A stretch of 64,000 nucleotides of DNA, from assembly GCF_024586455.1 (NCBI RefSeq), contig NC_065922.1:37754089-37818088 (forward strand). The letters are read 5' to 3'. Position 1 is the first letter of the stretch, and each line of letters starts with the position of its first letter. Both the position numbers and the translations under genes were made by a program. The notes beneath the pieces are model-generated. The model had not been told where the DNA came from. It saw nothing but the letters and a program-made list of their open reading frames with translations, and searched no databases. The stretch is from Bactrocera neohumeralis. Lineage: Eukaryota > Arthropoda > Insecta > Diptera > Tephritidae. This document shows, one piece after another, positions 1 to 12,880 of this stretch.

Positions 1-2374
1 AATCACTTCATTATCAATCTAAATTGTATGCACTACAAGGCTGACGTAGTGGGTTATATTACGCAGAAATAAATAAAGAACAGAAAATCTATGGATAAAA
101 CAAGGACAGTTGCTACAAGACAATTTATTATGGTATGGTGTATTCATGTATGGGATTGTTATAGTGTGAATAGAGTGCACTTATGTCTCCGTTAATCTTT
201 TGAAAACAGAATTGTGAATTTTTTTTTGAGACCAGTCAGTAGTATAGTTGATTTTAGATATAATTTCTACATAGATATATCATATAAGTATATGCACTTC
301 AATTAAGGTTTTTAACCTTTTAGACAGAGTCTTCTTATCCTCCAGCTATTTTGACAAGCAAACTGTTACTACTTCCCATACAATATTTTACAGTTGTGCA
401 TAAATTTTAACAAAAACGACGAGTACATTTGTATATCCATTTCTTATACTACTTTATGTTAGATGCCAAAGCGGCTACATAAACGGAAAGTGAATGAACG
501 GCGATTGGAAACCGCAAAAAAATCGCTCATACAAATATTTGTGAATATGTAGTATATCCGCATATAAGGTATTCATTATATGTAGGTATATATACTATCT
601 AGTTAAAAATTAGTCATGCTTTCATTCAGAGTATGCTATGAACGCAGACCACGGTTTTCCCTGAAGAAAGAGTCCAATTAATTTTTATAAAAAGGTCGAA
701 AGCAATAGAAATTTTTTCAACTATTTTGAGCACACTTTGAAAGGAATGTGGTAACTTTTTGTGATTTTTGCTTTTCTTAGAAGTCTTATTATAGCGCAGA
801 AACATTAAATCAATTAGTAGATAATTAAAAGTACTTGTAAAATTGACTAGTAACTAATGATAAGTAAAGTTCTAAGAAATACGCAACACCTTAAGATTCG
901 AATGTGCTTGCAACACTTTTTGTAAGTATGTATATTTATATATGGTATATACATATGTACATATAACCTTGAAAGAAGTATATATATATTCGTTGCATTA
1001 AATATGTATAGTAAAGAAAAGTATTCTTCATGCCAACTAGAGAAAGAAATTGCAGTGGCAAGAGGAGGAAAATTGTATTTTAAGACCATGGATTAATACC
1101 AAAACACACCAGTTATGAGTGTACAAGTATTTACGGAAATATTGCGAGGATCTCACGCCCGCAGTATTCTGAAGAAAATGTCTACAAAATTTTAATGGTT
1201 GGTAGCTCGAGTAACACTTATCTGATTAGCCGAGAGTATAAATATGAACTGCAATAGAATTTTAGTTTCATAATCCGATATAGCTTTGATTTTGATATAA
1301 TTTATATAGATATGTATGTCCATAGAGGGGCTCAAAGTCTTGTTCTAAGTTTGGGGGCTATGTCGTGCTCAGTTCTTGTGGAGCCTTTGATCACAACTGA
1401 AAGGTAAAGCTGCAGAGAGGATACGATGTGTGGAGGATATGATGTGTGGCCGAGATATGAGCTTGATTCACAGCAATATTCCTTTAGACGTGTGAAAATG
1501 TAAAAGATAGCTTTCTCCAAATTAATGTCTAAAGGTACATCTTGTGAAACACAGAACAATGTCGTTGTTATATATCAGCTTTGAACTATTATTAATGTCA
1601 ATACCGAAGCGTTTCAGACTATAAATCGCTTTTATGATAACCTTATCCAAGAGAAATATTCTGATTTTATTTAGGAAGTAATAAAAAAGTTATATAAACC
1701 TCATGTCGCATTTAATTCAAGAAAAACTAAACATCCCTTTATATTGTGCACTGATCCCGGCATGCAAAACGAAGATGCGTCAAATAGTACAATTTGGTAG
1801 CGAAATGAGAAAGCTATTTAAATGTGTACTGTTCCTTTTCTAATTAAAGCAGAATTGCAGTTTTCCATATCCTTATTTTCTTCTTCTTTTGATAAAATTT
1901 CTTATCTATTTTATAGGACAGGAGCAATCGCTCAGTTGTCTTCTTTTAGCGTACTCTTGCTCAGCACAGCTCCCTTATAAGTAAGAAGCTTGTTTGGAAG
2001 TACTATTTACATTAACATTAACATAGTCCTCATTCCTTCTGATTATCACATATTTCATTTGATGAACTCTTATATTGTATATAACTTATTTTCTTATCTC
2101 GAATCGCTGCTCTCTGAAGCGCCAGACGCGCCCTTAGTTATTGTTGATTTACTTAGTTTCGTTCAATATATTTGCAGTGGCATTCAAACATAGCTCTTTA
2201 ATAGAATTAAACAAGAACAAATGAGCAAACAATGTGCTCTCTGACAATAAACTTATTGGAAATGAATAAAACCTAATTATTATCTCGAATTCAGTAATTT
2301 TTCGGGTTTATAATTCAAAAAATTTCTGGTACATAATGCTCATTGAAAATAAGTTCAAATATATAAAAAGCTTT
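1..2374. other. AT-rich non-coding stretch, nothing recognised
   Basis: No reading frame here has domain-like composition, and the short open frames are AT-rich noise. I saw no clear transposase or reverse-transcriptase motif. Short TATATG/TATGTA microsatellite patches occur near 920-1000. Confidence 0.5.
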
Positions 2375-2740
2375 GAAGCCGTCGGGGAAGTTGAGAAAAA
2401 GTTAAAGATGTTCAAAAATGAGCGAAAATAATGACGGAATTCGCTATATTTAGAAATTTTTTTATAAAAAGGGAAGAGTGCGCAAGTCACCAATAAAATT
2501 TGTAAAGTTTATGGAGACGATTCTGTATCAGCTCGTGTAGCAAAACAATGGTTCGACGGCTTCCGTTCTGGAATAATGGAATAATGTCTCTAACGGAAAA
2601 ATGGTAAAAAGTGTTCGACGAAAATGATAGATAGATATTTGATACTGAGGTATTGCACTGCGACCAAACTTTATAGTATAAATATAAAAAAAATAAGTTG
2701 AAGTTTAATTAGAAATACGAAAAGACTTTTTCGACTACCC
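2375..2740 (+). mobile_element. Internally deleted mariner copy (family A)
   Basis: The left part encodes degraded mariner transposase N-terminal sequence (EICEVYGDD-like, then QQWFDGFRSG). The sequence then jumps at about 2570 (TTCTGGAATAATGGAATAATG) straight to the transposase C-terminal end and the 3' flank. The right terminal inverted repeat, GACTTTTTCGACTACCC, ends at 2740. The copies at 43.15-44.36 kb and 23.5-24.4 kb align on both sides of the jump, so this is a deletion derivative that has lost the catalytic region. The left terminal repeat was not found. It is non-autonomous and non-coding. Confidence 0.8.
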
Positions 2741-2863
2741 AATATTTACTGTTTGTTACAGTTGTTTAGTCATATCACCACAAAAAACTTCAAATTAGAC
2801 AGACTTTGAATTATGGAAGGAAATTTATATGAAATTGGCTTCTATTGCCAATTCAAAAGGTCG

Positions 2864-2911
2864 AGTTATGTAGAACTTCGAGTTATAGAAGTTCAAGTTA
2901 TGGAAGTTCAA
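2864..2911. repeat. Short tandem repeat, about 15-16 bp unit, three copies
   Basis: Three successive units of the form GTTATRGAAGTTCAA are visible, the first one diverged. No function is apparent. Confidence 0.6.
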
Positions 2912-2929
2912 CTGTGTTTACCAGCTCCA

Positions 2930-4560
2930 ACGATGAAGGTGTTGCTCTCTGTCAGTGACAGCAGTTAGCTGCTGGCGCTCGCACAACTGCGACCTAACAT
3001 CAGCAAGCACTATTAAAATTTTTCACTTTTTTGTTATTTTTTTCTTGCAAAAAATTTCTGTTCACCTTTATCCGTTTGCTTTTCAACTCAGCTTATTTCG
3101 TGCGCCTATTTGTTAAGTGACAATGAGCCGTACACTCGGCTCTGGCGCAAAATCTACCGGCAAAAAGCGCATAATACAAAAACAAATATAAGTGTAAGTA
3201 TGTGTGTGTGTCTGTTATGAGTAAATGGTATAGTGGAGCAGCAGTTTCAGCACGCCTAAAACCGGCGCTCCACCACTGCCGCTGTCGCCTTCAACTGCGC
3301 TGAGGCGCCTGACAGCGTTGATCGCTGGTCGTGCGCGATTGACACTCTTCCCACACTTTATTGCACGAGCGTCTTAAACTTTAGACTTCACAGTCGACGA
3401 AAAGTCCAAATGTGTGGCAGCAGATAGTTTTGCATGGCCGCAAGTACATGTGTGTATGTGTGGGTGAGTGTGTGGCAGGCAGGGGAGTTTGGTAGCGTGG
3501 CGTGAAATAATCCCAACATTGGTAACCTAATCACATTGCGGTCGCTGTTTGTTGTTGTTGTTTTTGTTACTACTATTGTTGTTGTTAGTTGCAGCTGAAA
3601 TGTTTGCTGCTTGCATGGAATGAGTGTTACTGTTTTAATTGTTGTTCACATTGTTGTTGTTATTACTGTTGTTGTAGTTGTTGTTGACAGTAATGTTTTA
3701 TTAAAGTAGCTGAAGCATGATTTTTGTCTTCACCGTTATCTTTATTTGTTTTTGTTGTTGCACAGCTATAATAACGAAATAATTGCCGCGCCCCCTTCAC
3801 CCACAACACAATTTCAATTGTTTACATAGCTTTTACATGCTTTTAATTGTATGCATATACAACTGTACATACATATGTATGTATATGTGTACACTGGTAT
3901 GTAAACCAGTCTACTCGCTGGCGCTTAAGCTTTTTTGGTCCATCCAAGTGTATTGTTGGCCTGACAGTAATTACCGCGCGCCACTGGTTGCCACCACCTC
4001 GTCGTCCGGACAGACACCAAATTAAATATTGTCTATGGCTGTGTAGAGTCAGCAGCATTGCAAAATAAGACGAAGACGAAAAGTCATCAAAAAAACCGAA
4101 GGAAAACATTGTCACACGCTGCTCTGCATTTGCACGCTCACAATGGCGGAGCACCGTTAGTGTTCGACTTTGAAAATTGTGCTGCTGAAAAAGTGAAAAT
4201 TCGTCGGCGCATCCAAAAATTATGCGCTTTTCACACGCGTTGTACTTGTTGTTGTTGCTGCCACCCTACCTTACTCACGGCTTCTTAACGACGTTTCTTC
4301 CATGGCACAATGTCAAGCATATGCAGCAGCCACAGCGGCGTTTTGTTTATGGCCGGCCACACTTTGTTGTTGCTCAAGCGGTTGCGTGCATCTCTGCGGC
4401 GTTCCGTTCGGGCACGATTCGCTGCCCAACAGCTGGAAGCATTAATGCGTTGATTTTTTCACGCCCAGTCTTTTTTACTCATTTGTGACTTTTATTACAG
4501 TTATTTGCAAATTGTTGTTGGTTAACGCGATTTGGCACACTTGTATTTGGGCTTATATCG
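2930..4560. other. GC-richer non-coding island, possible regulatory DNA or untranslated exon
   Basis: This stretch is less AT-rich than its surroundings and contains many CAGC, GTTG and TGTGTG elements. Open frames of up to about 100 codons exist on both strands, but none resembles a protein family I recognise. Composition of this kind is typical of fly enhancers and 5' untranslated exons. That reading is an inference, and no TATA/initiator pair or splice pair could be fixed. Confidence 0.35.
3547..3688. repeat. GTT-trinucleotide-rich microsatellite region
   Basis: Several interrupted runs of GTTGTTGTT occur within 140 bp, at about 3547-3566, 3580-3588 and 3640-3688. Confidence 0.8.
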
Positions 4561-4904
4561 CCCTTCCACTAGAGATGAGTGTGTCGGGAAGTGCTTTGTA
4601 CTTCGATTTCACGATAGACGTTTCATTTGTTTTCTGTTGATAAATTTCCCGATAAGGGTGTTGATAGATAAATACGCTTTATTTGGAAAGCTGTTTCGTT
4701 ATCTATTTTTGATTATCTATCCACCATCACTCCACATTTTTTACGTATTCATTATGAGAAGGGTTCTGAAGGTACCAAAGTAATTGCTGAGTGCGTAAAG
4801 ATCTTGTCGTAAACATTCCCTAAATTTGCTCGTCTTCTGCGAATAGAAATCGAATTTACCCAAGAAAACTTACTTTGAAATATAGTAATGATCCGTATCC
4901 CTAT

Positions 4905-5740
4905 CGAGCGACTTTTTTAATCTTCTGCTGGAGAAAATAATTCGAGCTGCAGAGCTTAATCGAGCAGGTAATTTCTTCTATAAGAGTGTGCAGTTGCTTG
5001 CTTACGCCGATGATATAGATATTATTAGCCTCAATACCCGCGCCGTTAGTTCTGCTTTCCCCAGACTGGCTACGGAAATGAAGCAAGTGGGTCTTGTAGT
5101 GAACGAGTGCAAGACTAAATATCTCGTGTCATCAAACAAACAGTCGTCGCACTCGCGACTTGACCCCCACGTCACTGTTGGCAGTCATAACTTCGAAGTC
5201 GTGCATAATTTCGTCTATCTTGGAACTCTCTCGACGAGCAAAGACCAAACTCTATAAGTCACGCATTATTCCCGTCATATTATTGCTATATGGTGCAGAG
5301 GCATAGACGACAACATCTGATGAGTTGACGTTATGACTTTTCGGTGGAAAGGTTCTGTAGAAGATGTATGGTCTTTTGCGATTATCAACGGCAAATATCC
5401 CATTCGATGGAACAATAAGCTGTACGAGTTATACGATAACATTGACATAGTTCAGCGAATTAAGAGACAACGGCTACGGTGCTAGGTCTTGTCGTACGAA
5501 TGGATGAAACTACTCCAGCTCTGAAAGTATCCGAAACAGTACCCGCCGGGAGAAGTAGAAGGAACAGGAAGACCTCCCCTCCGTTGGAAAGACCAGGTGG
5601 AGAAGGACCTGGTTACACTTTAAATCTCCAATTGGCGCCTAACAGCGAAAAGGAAGAACGACTAGCGTTGGACTGGTTGTTGTAAACTCGGCTATAATCG
5701 CGTAAGCGTTGTCTACGTCAATAAAGAAGAAAAAGTACTG
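4905..5740 (+). mobile_element. 3' end of an RTE/BovB-type non-LTR retrotransposon
   Basis: The frame from about 4930 to 5257 encodes the reverse-transcriptase palm with the diagnostic box LLAYADDIDIIS, followed by GLVVNECKTKYL and NFEVVHNFVYLGT. At about 5225-5240 the sequence jumps to a later part of the same protein (TKLYKSRIIPVILLLYGAEA-like, now out of frame). It ends with LPLRWKDQVEKDL-like text and, in another frame, LGYNRVSVVYVNKEE beside a terminal A-rich AATAAAGAAG tail at about 5720-5735. A second copy at 31.56-31.98 kb keeps the segment missing here. Stops and frameshifts show it is dead. The RTE clade call is from memory of the family. Confidence 0.85.
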
Positions 5741-7439
5741 ATCTGTCAGCCTTTGGCCGCACTTAAATCTGGATCTGCTTCGTCTACGTAGACCAGAGTT
5801 TTGTGGCAACGTTGCGTTCAGTTTCATGGTAAGTTGTTTAACAAGGGTTTCCATTTCAAGATAGTGGAAGTAACTGACTTAACGAGTCTAAGTGTGAAGG
5901 GTTCTGTATTATATGTTTTTCCTACCGTTCAGTTTGGCTCTTCAAGGTTTACACAATTCAAGCCGAACCTATCATTGAAAAAGCATCAATATGAGATTTT
6001 CACTGAACAAAGAGGCTTTAAACATGCCTTAGGATTGACTCAAGCATTCCCATGAGATTTTTGAATACGAAACACGTCGTCTTTAAACTTGTACAGAAAT
6101 AACTGATTTTGTTTGCAAATAGAACGACGAATTGAGATCGAAAAACGAAGCAATAGGGGCTATGAAAAGAGTTTCGTGAAAGATATTACCAGCTATCCCG
6201 CTCTAAACTAGTATGGAGTGTATTGATTTTAACTTAGGATTAGAAGATTAGTAAAAATAAGCAAAAAACCAAAAAATTGCTATTGCCAAACAATCGTTGT
6301 CAAACTTGACAACTGGAAATTTGACGACTTTCTGCACATCATGCTCATCTCTAAGCTTCGGCCAAGCCGCATGATTTGTTCCTTTGTTGCTAAATTTTAT
6401 TTTCCTTCAATTTGCGTTTTTTGTCGTTTTATTGTTGAGATTGTTTTCAGACCCGCGACTGGCGAGCGCGTAAACTTGTCACTGGGAACATTTTGTTATT
6501 GCTGTTTTTCACACACTTCTGTTATTGTTGTATTTTAAGTATGTTTGTATGCAAATGTAATTACGCGTACGCTTCGATGTTGAACTTGAGTGTCAAGTGG
6601 AAGAAAATAAAGAAAGAAGTGAATCGCGTTGTTTGTTCGCACAGCGCAAATAAAAGTAAAAGTTTTACTCTGTTAGGTCACATTGTTTTTTTATTTGAGG
6701 CTAATGGTCAAGCACCGTCAAGCATTATAGACGTAATAACATGACAATGGGTATGTAGTAGTATATTACATATATTATGTACTCCCAAAGCGTAATATGG
6801 TCACAAATTAAGCCTAATATAACCCGCCTCTTCAAAGTCAGCAATAGTAATTAAGATCAGTCGGCGATAAATTCAAAATGAACTTATTAAAATTGTAATT
6901 ATAATTACTACTATTTCATTTCATTGTTATTTTTCTACCTTTTTGCTTTAATTGGTATAGTGCGTATCGCAGAGTTGAGCGAAATACAAATCTGACACTA
7001 GCAAACAAGAAAATAAGAGCAGAAGCCAACGACAAATTACATAACTAGGCTAAACTTAGCATCTGACGACCTCGCGGCTCAAAAATAAAAACATACAAAA
7101 ATTTTTAAATTTTAAAAATATATATAAACAACTAAAGCAAACAATTAAGGAAGACTAAGTTCGAGAATCTTTATATTAGGTATATGGGGCTAAGGGAAGT
7201 ATTGACCCGATTCAACGCATTTGTAACACATAGACATAAAACTATCAGGAAAGGATTCTCACTGAATTTCAATTATAAATCTGACACATTGATCAATATT
7301 GTCAGTAAAAACTCAACTATAGGTACTGGGCTCCAAATATTAGGTATCTAGGGCTTGAACAGTTTTTATTCGATTTGGGCAATTTTGGGCATAAGGTGGC
7401 ATACTCTAAGGGCAATATAGTATGGCTGTAGTCCGATTT
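5741..7439. other. Non-coding stretch, nothing recognised
   Basis: Short frames near 5801-6055 and 6341-6744 lack domain features. No transposon motif was found by eye. Confidence 0.4.
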
Positions 7440-7836
7440 CAGATAGAATTCTTAGAGGCTTGGACGAAGAATTTTTTTTCGATTACAACTATTTCGAAAA
7501 AAATGTCGCGAAATTTTAATTTTTTTGTAAAAATGTGTGCCAAAAATCAAATTTTCAGTGTTTTTCTTTCGTCCAAGTTCTAAGTTAAGGTTTTAACTAA
7601 AACACGTATTTTTTACTTAAGATGATCCCGTAAGGAGTTATCCTACCTACGCCGGTCACCGGATATAGCGTCACAAGGATGAGTTTAAAATAGTTTTTTC
7701 CAAAAATTTCACAATTTCTTTGTTAATATGTTTGTAACAATAAAAAAATTTTGTGAAATATTTGATTTTTTATATGAGATAAAAATTTTTGACAAAAAGA
7801 TTGTGTTTTACCCGAAGAAACCATGTAACCCCTTAA
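7440..7836 (-). repeat. Partial copy of the 703-bp TTAA/GGGGTTACATGG terminal-repeat element
   Basis: Read on the minus strand it begins TTAAGGGGTTACATGGTTTC (7836 downwards). It then follows the same order of blocks as the left half of the element at 46.9-47.6 kb: an ATATAAAAAAT block, a TTAACTTAGAACTT block, TTTCGCGACATT and TTGTAATCGAAAAAAAATTC. Similarity stops near 7440, so the far end is missing or too diverged to see. It is non-coding. Confidence 0.7.
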
Positions 7837-8639
7837 CTGGTTTAATAGATATGTATATACATGCATTACACTATTAGAGGGCAGCTTTTTGAAATTGTCA
7901 TCCACGGTCAAACTTGCTTCTGATCGATTTAAATTAAAAATTGTTCATTAAATATCTCTACTTCACTAACAATTTAATTCTGATGCTTAGCAACTGCTTT
8001 ATGTGACTGAAAACAGCTACATATCCACTTACTTAAAAACAATTTCTTTAACACCGCTATCTTTCATTCCCACTTTTATTGCTACTTCCGAGGAATTGCA
8101 AAAACGGCCATTGACCAATTGAAAATATGACACGGTAGTACTATGTAAATGCAATGGCTCAGCTTTTTTTTTCTTTTTTTTTTTTTTTTTGTTACCGTCT
8201 ATTTGCTAGCTAACATGTCCATTGTTATTCTCTTTCCGCTTTTTCTGCTACAAATTAGCCTTTCTTTATGGGCGTTGCTTACGAACTCGCGAAATATTTA
8301 CTTTCGTTCGAATACCATTAAATTCGTAATAAACAACGGTAATGCAATTTCATAACCTCATATGCAAAATACGAACGTACATATGTAAATGTAACACTCT
8401 TTTGGGGTCATTCGCAATACCAATTACAATATACTGACACATTTGTGCAATATACATTTATGAAATATTTCAAAAATAATGTCGATCAAATTTTTGTTTT
8501 TTTTTCAATTTCAGTCAAAATTATTTTTCCAGCGTCAAATGTTTATTCACTTCTCACCACTGTGAAAGGAAGATTTTCTGTAAGTTCTATAGCCTTTCTC
8601 TTACTAGTTATTAGAGCGACATTGGTCCTTATTTAACGC
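7837..8639. other. Non-coding stretch with a long poly-T tract
   Basis: A T-rich run lies at about 8164-8190. Open frames on the plus strand at 8149-8355 and 8445-8636 are hydrophobic only because of T-rich codons, and neither resembles a known protein. Confidence 0.4.
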
Positions 8640-9175
8640 GTATGTGGCTATCAATGTAAATCCAGACGCCCGAAGTGTAGTACTTCTTACGAACCCCACT
8701 TTCATGTCTGCCGACACCCGTCAGTCCCAACCGGAATTGTCTATCTGTCTTTCCAAAATCGTTCCAGAGAAGAATGAAATAACTTTTATACCTTCTTAGT
8801 GATTCCCTCTGCCCATGGAGCACAGCGTGTCAACAATGGCTATTGGATTAAGTAACAATTTTGTTTGTAGACATACCCATTCAACCAAAAGTGAGCTACA
8901 TTACTGAACAAAGCTTCCTTCTGAAAATCGAGATCGATAGCCATCTCGTTTTGACCGATTCACCGAACGTACGACGCACTTCATGGTCGTTCGGCTTCAA
9001 TTCTTGCACGAGTAGCATTTTGTGAGCCAAGATCCTTCCGCAAATTCTTCCATAAAGTAGATTGGCACAGCTTCAATCGATACTCTGTCCCACAACAGCA
9101 ATAGCCTCTTCGGTGCGCACTGTACGCGTACTTCAATTTTTGATCGCTTTAATACTCAGTATATGAGAGAGAGAG
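8640..9175 (-). mobile_element. Tc1/mariner-superfamily transposase relic (family B)
   Basis: On the minus strand, translation in shifting frames gives the block VAHFWLNGYVYKQNC at about 8865-8910. This matches the conserved SDEAHFWLNGYVNKQNC block of an insect Tc1/mariner group. Upstream text (about 9000-9110) resembles the preceding helix-turn-helix linker region of the same group. Many stops and frameshifts are present and no terminal repeats were seen. The relics at 18.3-19.4 and 25.3-26.2 kb belong to the same group. Confidence 0.7.
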
Positions 9176-11540
9176 TGAGCAAAGACTTCAACAAAAAACT
9201 GTTTTGAGGGAAAAATTTGTCAACCAGTAACATGAAGCTACGTTTTCATAAAAGTTTTGGGGAATTGCGTATACAGACACCAGCTTGATTGCAGTTTCTT
9301 AGAGCGATAAGGAGGTAGGTAAAATAAATACCTCATATCATCGGCTATTTCATTCCTCAAGGTCGTCTAAGACTATTTTCAAAATATAAATTATAAATTA
9401 TAAAGGTGGGGAAGACATTTGAGTCCTTATAAAAATATTTTAACGAAATTTATAGCACAAATGTAAGCATATGCAGGAACGCGGGCGTCCGCATGAATGC
9501 TTTGCTTACATCAAAAGTGTCGAATCTTACTTAAAAGATTAAATATACTTCGTTCATCACGAAAGGATTGATGTGATTAGGACTACATACTTTCGAGATG
9601 ACTCTGTACTTGGTAAGTTTGATATGGAGATGCACTTTCAATTATTAATATTAAATTATATTTTTGATTATTATAATTTTGACTCCAATATATCTTTAGA
9701 AATTCTATAAAGTTTAAGCTCAGATACTATATTGAAATTTATATCTATTAACCCCCTGCCGTACAGACCTACATACATACATATATTCATGATAAGCTTG
9801 CCTCTATTTCATTAGCTCACATTAACTAATTGCTGGTATTAACCGTTTTTTTGTAAACTAAACTCATAATTTGGTATGGAATGTTCATTTTCCGAAACTG
9901 GTATCCCATGCAATGTCTATCTAATAGGGATAATTGGGTATCACCTCTGCTCCTTAACAGCATTAACACCGAGCAATTAAGCAGCTAAGACGAAGAGACG
10001 AATATCTCTTTGGCAAAGTGTGTGAATATGTATGTTTTGAGTGTAATTATGGTAGGCTACGATTAACCAGTATTACCATTTATAAGCTCACCAACAGAGA
10101 CAACATTCATATTTGCCACTTTCGTCTAATGTCTTCGGGTGCCTATGGCTGCGGCAGACAATTGCTTCAAGTGCGGGTTCGCATGCGGATACATACAATG
10201 AATTTTCTTATTTCTCCATTTTTTACGACGACAAATTGTTGGAGAATATTCACAGTAAGTTTACATAAGCATGTAAAGGGTGGTTGGTTATTGAAAAAAC
10301 ATCTCGAAATAATCAAGCTTTGTTTGACACATAATTTATGCAGTTTCCGATTTGTTATCATAAACTTATAGAAATTCAAACCTAAGGGACATAATGCTTA
10401 ACTAGAAACATTCCTTGACAATAAGAATTTAAAGTATAAGCTGTACTATTTATATTAAGTTATAAATGTTCTAGGATACATTGAATACCAAACCATTGAT
10501 GAAACAAATTCAGAAGTATAACAGTTGAGGTCTTCTAATTTTCACATTAAATGGGCGAAGTACTCAACGTCTTCTGATAAATATTATATATGACTACTAG
10601 ATACGAGCTGAATCGATCTACAACATTCGGGTCTGCGTAAACGAAAGAGTCCCGGATTTTTACCAGAGCACATTCCTCAAAATTATTTCTGGAATTATTA
10701 TAACTACACTGCACTCAGCTAGTCGACTCACCAAGCGTTGAAGAGTAGCGAATCAAACCAGCTATACTAGGTGTTCAAACAAATAAGCAGAACTAGCGGT
10801 GGAACCCTGCCTTGACAAGTGGGCAGAGCGCAGATATATCGAGTAAAGTAATGTCGAATCGAATACGGCGAAGACATGCTAATCTGACCTTCAAAGAGCA
10901 GTTGTTCCGTTCAGAATAGCACTTACGCGGTAGAGAAACCAGACCAGTCGGTCTTCATTTGTCGATTTTTATATAATTTTCGTGATAACACTTGAAGTTC
11001 GGATCTTACGAAAAAAATGAAGCAACGGTAGATAAATAGGACAAATTCACTAGTTGGGAGCACCAACTGATTCAACTGTTCTAGACTTCGTTTTTTGAAG
11101 TCACGAGTGCTTAAAAACAAGTCACAGAATGTTGTAGCCCCATAATACGTATACCAGTCGATTATGCTAACTCATTTTCTCGGAACTCTTAGAAAGTGAT
11201 TTCAAATTAAGAAAAATAATTTTTAAAAGAACGTGGTGACATTTGGACCACCCTTTGTTTATTAATTACAACTATGTGCGTTTAAGCACGCTTGATATTA
11301 GACTAGCCAGGCATTACAACCAAGTTAGTTACTCATTGTCGCCTATATACACTTGGACACTTTTTCATAATTCAAGACAATTAAAACGACTGCTGAACCT
11401 AATGCGCATAGGCACCCAGGAAGACACTCATATAAATGCACATGTCTATATATACATATATATATAAATATGTATGTATGCATGGAAATATAAAAGTATA
11501 AATTTATACGAATGTAATACTTATGGCACATATGTGTGAC
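9176..11540. other. Non-coding stretch, nothing firmly recognised
   Basis: No protein motif was recognised. AAAGGGTGGT at about 10275 and CCACCCTTTG at about 11248 form a short inverted pair about 1 kb apart, which might mark a decayed element but is too short to call. Confidence 0.35.
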
Positions 11541-12880
11541 GTTGCATAATTGTGCGCATTAAACAGTCAACGACACGGGATGAGCCGCAGAAAGCGCGCC
11601 GCAAAGCGACCACGGTGTCGACAAACGGATGGACTGGAGCGCTGACGCAGCTGGCTGCCGGCCAAACTTGGTTTGCTGGAATTTTTCTACACACCATGTC
11701 AAATATACGAGTATTTAATTGAGCGCACACACTATCACTATCACTTTTGTGGAAATTTGGCGACACAACGCAACGAGTTTGGGCGAGTGGCAGCAAAAGT
11801 GAAAAAAATTAAAAAAAAAATTAAATAAAAATTAAATTTAAAAAATTGAAGAAAAGTAAATAACTGAAAACTTGAGGGAAATTAAAGTTAGATATTGAAA
11901 AAGTGCAGAAAAGAAATGCAAAAATTGCATAATTTAGAAGCATTACGCGTTGGGCATGCGCATAATTGCCGCCATAACACCGGCACCTGCACAATAATTA
12001 CAGCTAATAAGTGCTCACTTTGGTTTATTATATAAAAAGTGAAATTTCTGGTGTTTTAGTTGGTTATCAGGAATTTCAAAAGAAAGTGACAAGAACTATA
12101 AAACACTTCGTTGAAATTCGGACGCTTTTGTTTACAAATCGTTGCTGTGGATTTATTTGCCACACACGCTTTTGTAATACCAGCTTGACCTTGTTTTATA
12201 TACACAAATATGTAAATACATATATATTTTGTTTTTGTGCAACACTTCAAGGCATTTGTGGTCACCCACATGTGGACAAGTGAACGCTTGAGAGATTTCG
12301 CGCGTGAAATTTCGCTGTGGACATGGTAATGAGATGTCCGCAACGTCAAGTAATGTCAAGCAGACAGGCAAACAATAATATATACAGACGTACTACTTGT
12401 ACAACAAATACAAACATACATATGTATAGAGAAATAAGTGTGAATAATAAAAATTTGGCCGACACACAGGCAGTGTATCTGCTTTCTTTTAATCATCTCA
12501 GCAAGCGACTCGCACCCACAATCGACTTTTTGCATGCCATACCAACTTCAATCCAATTGTAAACGTAATCATTATTGTAAACGTAATGCTTTAACGCGCT
12601 ATTTTACTAGCTTTTTTTGGTCAGTTATCGGCTAGTTAAGCATTTGCAACGCCTCGAGGCAGCGAACCACAGAGTTCATGGTATTCAAATGCACGGTTTG
12701 ATGCCACATACAAACATATGTATACACATATGCATGTCTGTCTTCACATTATGGGCGTTCATATGTAAACTTCTTTATGGCACCTCTAAACTGTTGCGTT
12801 TACGCATCGTTCATTATGAATTAAACTGCTTTGTCTTGGCTATGACCGAATTTTCGTAGGTTTTATCAGTGGACTGCAAA
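11541..12880. other. GC-richer non-coding island, possible regulatory DNA or untranslated exon
   Basis: The first 250 bp are clearly richer in GC (GAGCCGCAGAAAGCGCGCCG, GCAGCTGGCTGCCGG). They are followed by an A-rich tract at about 11800-11850, which is common in fly 5' untranslated leaders. Open frames of 70-97 codons on both strands are not recognisable proteins. Confidence 0.3.

Noticed and set aside
10018..10371. 117-codon plus-strand frame as a gene
   Set aside because: AT-driven composition, no domain and an overlapping frame on the other strand of similar quality.
10275..11257. AAAGGGTGGT/CCACCCTTTG inverted pair as ends of a transposon
   Set aside because: Only about 10 bp match, no target duplication and no transposase motif between them.
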